DNA of 36,841 bases from a virus, in the IMG/VR virus record IMGVR_UViG_3300011114_000676, positions 1-36,841 of that record. The stretch is one strand, 5' to 3'. A program made the translations under genes and the position numbers. The stretch's first letter is position 1, and each line of letters begins with the position of its first letter. The notes under the pieces are model-generated. The model searched no databases and had not been told where the DNA came from. It was given only the letters and a program-made list of their open reading frames with translations. Positions 36,791-36,841 of the stretch are shown here, one piece after another.

Positions 36791-36841
36791 CTACTGCGGC
36801 AGGTTGACGTACAGCGCAGCCTTGCCGCTGCTGAAGGTGCC
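36791..36841 (-). CDS. C-terminal end of a capsid-region structural protein (cut by window edge)
   Basis: The last 16 codons read GTFSSGKAALYVNLPQ followed by TAG (36793-36791). The position just before a DUF2184 capsid gene and the beta-type end with a V-x-L motif suit a decoration or structural-cement protein. The rest lies beyond the right edge. The family cannot be assigned from this end. Confidence 0.55.
   Translation of the reverse strand, partial: GTFSSGKAALYVNLPQ

Overview
The window is most of the genome of a GC-rich, contractile-tailed (myovirus-type) double-stranded DNA phage. The head and tail set (DUF1073-type portal, DUF2184-type capsid, DUF4054 and LIC_12616-like connectors, DUF3383 sheath, DUF3277 tube, Mu gp44-gp47-like baseplate) is one known from myophages of Gram-negative bacteria, and a lipobox lipoprotein also suggests a Gram-negative host. 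No integrase, excisionase or clear lysogeny repressor is visible, so a lytic life is more likely. The host cannot be named.

Layout. (1) 1-4359, minus strand: ParB-like protein, ABC-ATPase/GNAT fusion, small terminase, a 126-aa orphan, large terminase and the start of the portal, which runs off the left edge. (2) 4360-4661: divergent control region. (3) 4662-16345, plus strand: early genes in four blocks, each behind a TTGACA-type promoter. They comprise a leucine-zipper-like protein, a DUF932 protein, small orphans, a helicase-loader/initiator, a DnaB-like helicase, RecE- and RecT-like recombination proteins, an XRE regulator, a PAPS-reductase-like protein, a RusA resolvase, a lytic-transglycosylase-like protein and a run of tightly overlapping small genes. 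(4) 16305-36841, minus strand: read right to left these are a structural protein end, capsid, connectors, sheath, tube, tail chaperone with a -1 frameshift, tape measure, Dit-like protein, baseplate, fibres, lysis genes and three small accessory genes. The left-edge portal and the right-edge capsid region fit a circular map cut between portal and capsid. The late genes could then be one long leftward unit starting at about 4360.

The most interesting signal is an RNA-level one. Many early genes share the start leader GGAGACACC(CA). A predicted hairpin at 7904-7951, which begins where promoter 7872-7899 should start transcription, shows in its 14-nt loop the exact complement of this leader. It could be a phage riboregulator acting on several start sites, including that of the leftward ParB gene. 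Two early promoters (4584, 5877) also carry TTGAC repeats at 13-bp spacing and a shared 16-bp upstream element at identical distance.

Other points of note are two acyltransferase-type proteins (an ABC-GNAT fusion and an XF1762/Mom-like GNAT) together with ParB-like and PAPS-reductase-like proteins, which may form a DNA-modification or anti-defence set; a lipoprotein with a thaumatin-like signature among the lysis genes; a tRNA-like element at 7217-7308; and a nested palindrome between the two terminase genes.
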